Positions 4,963 to 6,996 of a stretch of 6,996 nt of DNA are shown one piece after another (the stretch's first letter is position 1; the number at the start of each line of letters is the position of its first letter). The DNA lies in assembly GCA_039208045.1 (NCBI GenBank), contig JBCCRH010000344.1, positions 1-6,996 on the forward strand, given 5' to 3'. A program made the position numbers and the translations under genes. Source of the stretch: JBCCRH01 sp039208045 (GTDB lineage: Bacteria; Bacteroidota; Bacteroidia; Chitinophagales; Saprospiraceae). The notes under the pieces are model-generated. The model saw only the letters and a program-made list of their open reading frames with translations, was not told the DNA's origin and ran no database searches.

Positions 4963-6825
4963 ATGAGCGAACTGAAGATCAAAAATGAGCACGGAGAACT
5001 TACGCTAAAGAAAAGCAGCGAGTTGGTTGGACTGCGAACCGATCAGCGAGAAAATGTAGAGGAAAAAGAGTTTGTAGATAAGGAGCATTTAAAAAATCTT
5101 GGAGGGTTCAATGTGGTGAGTTTAAAACGAGAAGGACAGAGTGTGGATGATAAGCTCGATGAAGTTCGCTTGAGAGCAGATGTAGAGGTGGGTACCCATG
5201 TATACTATGCAGAGGGTAGCGACAAACCCGTTATTCCTACCGGAGAAATCTTTATTACTTTTGAGGAAGGGGTAAGCGAAGAAGAGCAGGCCATTGTACT
5301 CGAAGAGTTTAATTTGGAAAAAGTAGAAACGCTCACTCCTGATCGTATCGTTGCCAAGGTAACGCCCAACTCCCCCAATCCCATCAAAGTAGCCGCTTTT
5401 TTGCAAGAGCTTTCTATGGTAAGAACGGCGGAGCCTGACCTGGATATGCTACTAGATGAATACCTTGCTCCTCCTTCGGACGATCTATTTGATCATCAAT
5501 GGCATTTATCTAATACCGGCCGATTACCAGATGTAAATTTTAACCTCAAGCTCGGTGCAGATGCCAAAGTAGTAGATGCTTGGAGTCGGCTCGGTAATCA
5601 AGGGGCGGCTAGAGTAGTAGTTGCAGTCATAGATAATGGTTTCGACTTGAGCCATCCCGACCTGAGAACCAAGGTATTTCGACCCTTTGATTTGTGGAAC
5701 CAAACTAAAGATGTATCACAGGGTGACCCCCGCTTTACTCATGGGACGCCTTGTGCAAGTATCGCTTTGGCCTCTTCTAATGGTAGTGGTATTGTGGGGG
5801 CTGCGCCCAACGCATTATTCATGCCAGTGAGTGGCACCAGTTTCAGCTCACGCATTACGCAGCAGATGTTCGACTATTGCATTGAGCAAGGGGCAGATAT
5901 TATTTCTTGTAGCTGGGGTACCACCGATCCCAATTTTCGGTTGAACGGCATTAAAGAGGCGGCTATCGCTAAAGCGGCTACTAAGGGCCGCAAGGGAAAG
6001 GGCTGTATCATTATCTTTTCTGCCGGTAACGAAGACCTCAGCTATGTGAACTACTATGCCGCCCACCCCAATGTGATTGCTGTAGGGGCTTCAACTAGCG
6101 ATGATAATCACGCCTCCTATTCTAATCGTGGTAAAGAACTCTCCGTCACTGCCCCCTCCAATGGTGGCTGGCCAATCATTGCTGCTCGTGCGTGGTGGGA
6201 TCAGGGCTGGAAAAACGAATTTGGGGCCCGGCGCTTCTGGGCAGATGGCCGCGATCGGGGGGAACACTACAAGCACTTTGGTGGAACTTCCAGTTCTGCG
6301 CCTTTAGTGGCAGGGGTATGTGCATTAATCCTTTCGGCAAATCCCGATTTGACGGCCAAGGAGGTCAAAGATATTTTGCAGCAAACGGCGGATAAGATTG
6401 GCCACCCTTCAGAGTATGTCAATGGCCACTCTCGCAAATTTGGCTATGGCCGCGTCAATGCAGATCGTGCGGTAGCGGAGGCATTGCGTCGCAAAGAGCA
6501 GCACGAAGTGCCAGTGGAAGTAGAGGACTCGATTAGTACGGGTAGAGGGCTGTTTGAGTTTAGCGTCCGCAAGCAGCAAGCAAAAGGCTGGGGCGTACAG
6601 ATCGGAGCATTTGCGGAGTATGGCAATGTGCTGATTCAAGTCGAAAAACTGCAAAAGCAATTCGGTGAAAAAGTGATTGTCAATATCAATGAACTCAATG
6701 GCAAAACCGTTTATAAGGTAGTAGTTGGCGCGTTCGCTGAAAAAGGAGATGCCGATCGCCTCTATCAGCGTATGAAAGATGCTGGAGTAAAGGGCTTTGC
6801 GCGGAACTTGGCGGATTTGGCTTAG
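4963..6825 (+). CDS. Subtilisin-family (S8) serine protease with prodomain and C-terminal SPOR domain
   Basis: A 620-aa protease. Residues 1-90 are a charged N-terminal extension. Residues about 92-165 (GEIFITFEEG to EPDLDM) resemble a fervidolysin/I9-type inhibitory prodomain. Residues about 175-505 are the S8 catalytic domain: Asp224 in AVIDNGFD, His260 in HGTPCAS, oxyanion Asn356 in FSAGNE and Ser443 in GGTSSSAPLVAG, so the catalytic set is complete. HGTxCA and FGGTSS recall the kexin/proteinase K-like branch. A Trp-rich stretch (403-438) before the Ser motif is long. Residues about 540-617 are a SPOR domain with WGVQIGAF and YKVVVGAF, expected to bind peptidoglycan. There is no signal peptide, and an in-frame TAA at 4945-4947 rules out an upstream start. 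No Shine-Dalgarno is seen; AAATTTTG at 4920-4927 is a weak -7 candidate. Activity as a protease is likely; its location and substrate are unknown. Confidence 0.93.
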   Translation: MSELKIKNEHGELTLKKSSELVGLRTDQRENVEEKEFVDKEHLKNLGGFNVVSLKREGQSVDDKLDEVRLRADVEVGTHVYYAEGSDKPVIPTGEIFITFEEGVSEEEQAIVLEEFNLEKVETLTPDRIVAKVTPNSPNPIKVAAFLQELSMVRTAEPDLDMLLDEYLAPPSDDLFDHQWHLSNTGRLPDVNFNLKLGADAKVVDAWSRLGNQGAARVVVAVIDNGFDLSHPDLRTKVFRPFDLWNQTKDVSQGDPRFTHGTPCASIALASSNGSGIVGAAPNALFMPVSGTSFSSRITQQMFDYCIEQGADIISCSWGTTDPNFRLNGIKEAAIAKAATKGRKGKGCIIIFSAGNEDLSYVNYYAAHPNVIAVGASTSDDNHASYSNRGKELSVTAPSNGGWPIIAARAWWDQGWKNEFGARRFWADGRDRGEHYKHFGGTSSSAPLVAGVCALILSANPDLTAKEVKDILQQTADKIGHPSEYVNGHSRKFGYGRVNADRAVAEALRRKEQHEVPVEVEDSISTGRGLFEFSVRKQQAKGWGVQIGAFAEYGNVLIQVEKLQKQFGEKVIVNINELNGKTVYKVVVGAFAEKGDADRLYQRMKDAGVKGFARNLADLA

Positions 6826-6850
6826 AGCCAAGCGCGTGCCTGCGTAGGCT

Positions 6851-6867
6851 GCTCGCCTGAGGCGAGC
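6851..6867. terminator. GC-rich stem-loop after the protease gene
   Basis: GCTCGCC and GGCGAGC form a perfect 7-bp stem with a TGA loop, 25 bp after the protease stop. A smaller GCCT/AGGC hairpin precedes it at 6838-6849. The following bases (GCATTTAGTAGG) are not a proper T-run, so it is at best a weak plus-strand terminator; it may instead stabilise the mRNA 3' end. Confidence 0.4.
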
Positions 6868-6902
6868 GCATTTAGTAGGTATTGTGCTGATTTATAGACA
6901 GG

Positions 6903-6920
6903 TTGTCCCTACAGGGACAA
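6903..6920. repeat. Intergenic stem-loop TTGTCCC/GGGACAA
   Basis: TTGTCCC (6903-6909) pairs perfectly with GGGACAA (6914-6920) around TACA. There is no T-run on either side. Its arms share the TTGTCC/GGACAA core with the stem-loop at 6958-6976, which suggests related repeated palindromes. The palindrome GTACATGTAC (6934-6943) lies between them. Confidence 0.5.
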
Positions 6921-6951
6921 TATGCCTTTACAAGTACATGTACGGGCTGTC

Positions 6952-6976
6952 AAAAAATGTCCGACTCGGTCGGACA
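6952..6976 (-). terminator. Minus-strand intrinsic terminator of a gene beyond the right edge
   Basis: TGTCCGA (6958-6964) and TCGGACA (6970-6976) form a perfect 7-bp GC-rich stem with a 5-nt loop. Positions 6952-6957 are A6, so on the minus strand the stem is followed directly by T6, the standard intrinsic terminator layout. The plus-strand side has no T-run. This implies a minus-strand gene to the right, convergent with the protease. Confidence 0.7.
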
Positions 6977-6996
6977 ATCTGTCTGTAACTTACCGG

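Noticed and set aside
5122..6395. Several 60-94 codon open frames on both strands within the protease gene
   Set aside because: All are overlapped by a well-supported S8 protease frame and show no domain, signal peptide or start context.
6409..6831. Open frame of 140 codons antisense to the end of the protease gene
   Set aside because: It lies opposite the conserved catalytic-Ser-to-SPOR region of a clear gene, has no recognisable domain, and is explained by codon bias on the other strand.

Overview
The window looks like chromosomal DNA of a Bacteroidota bacterium, possibly of the Saprospiria/Cytophagia side, although the exact lineage cannot be fixed from sequence alone. The reasons are a textbook Bacteroidota promoter (TTTG, 20 bp, TAAATTTG) in front of the ECF sigma gene, a general lack of Shine-Dalgarno sequences before the start codons, small tandem outer-membrane beta-barrel genes, and SPOR-domain envelope proteins. 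No tRNA, rRNA, CRISPR array, transposase or phage gene is visible.

Layout from left to right. Positions 1-999 (minus) hold the N-terminal 333 codons of imidazolonepropionase (HutI, histidine degradation); its 3' end lies outside the window. Only 22 bp upstream and on the same strand is an exported thioredoxin-fold protein with a C-terminal SPOR domain (1022-1873), whose CxxC site has become CxxW. A perfect 11-bp inverted repeat sits directly before its start codon. Next is a small XRE-type HTH regulator (1964-2464, minus). A 259-bp divergent intergenic region separates it from a stand-alone ECF sigma factor (2724-3248, plus), which ends at a strong intrinsic terminator.

Positions 3361-4777 are a direct tandem duplication carrying two paralogous outer-membrane beta-barrel genes (3376-3996 and 4094-4723, minus). 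The ends of the two copies are virtually identical and the middles have diverged; each copy has a hairpin in its leader. A divergent gene (4963-6825, plus) encodes a 620-aa subtilisin-family protease with an inhibitory-type prodomain, a complete catalytic set and a C-terminal SPOR domain, but no signal peptide. The last 170 bp hold a series of stem-loops. The final one reads as an intrinsic terminator on the minus strand, so a convergent gene probably lies just beyond the right edge.

The genes do not form one obvious pathway. The common theme is the cell envelope: two SPOR proteins, two outer-membrane barrels and two regulators that could respond to envelope state. HutI is the metabolic outlier, apparently co-transcribed with the thioredoxin-SPOR gene. 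The points most worth a second look are the SPOR-tagged subtilase without an export signal, the CxxW thioredoxin-SPOR protein and the mosaic divergence of the tandem barrel genes.
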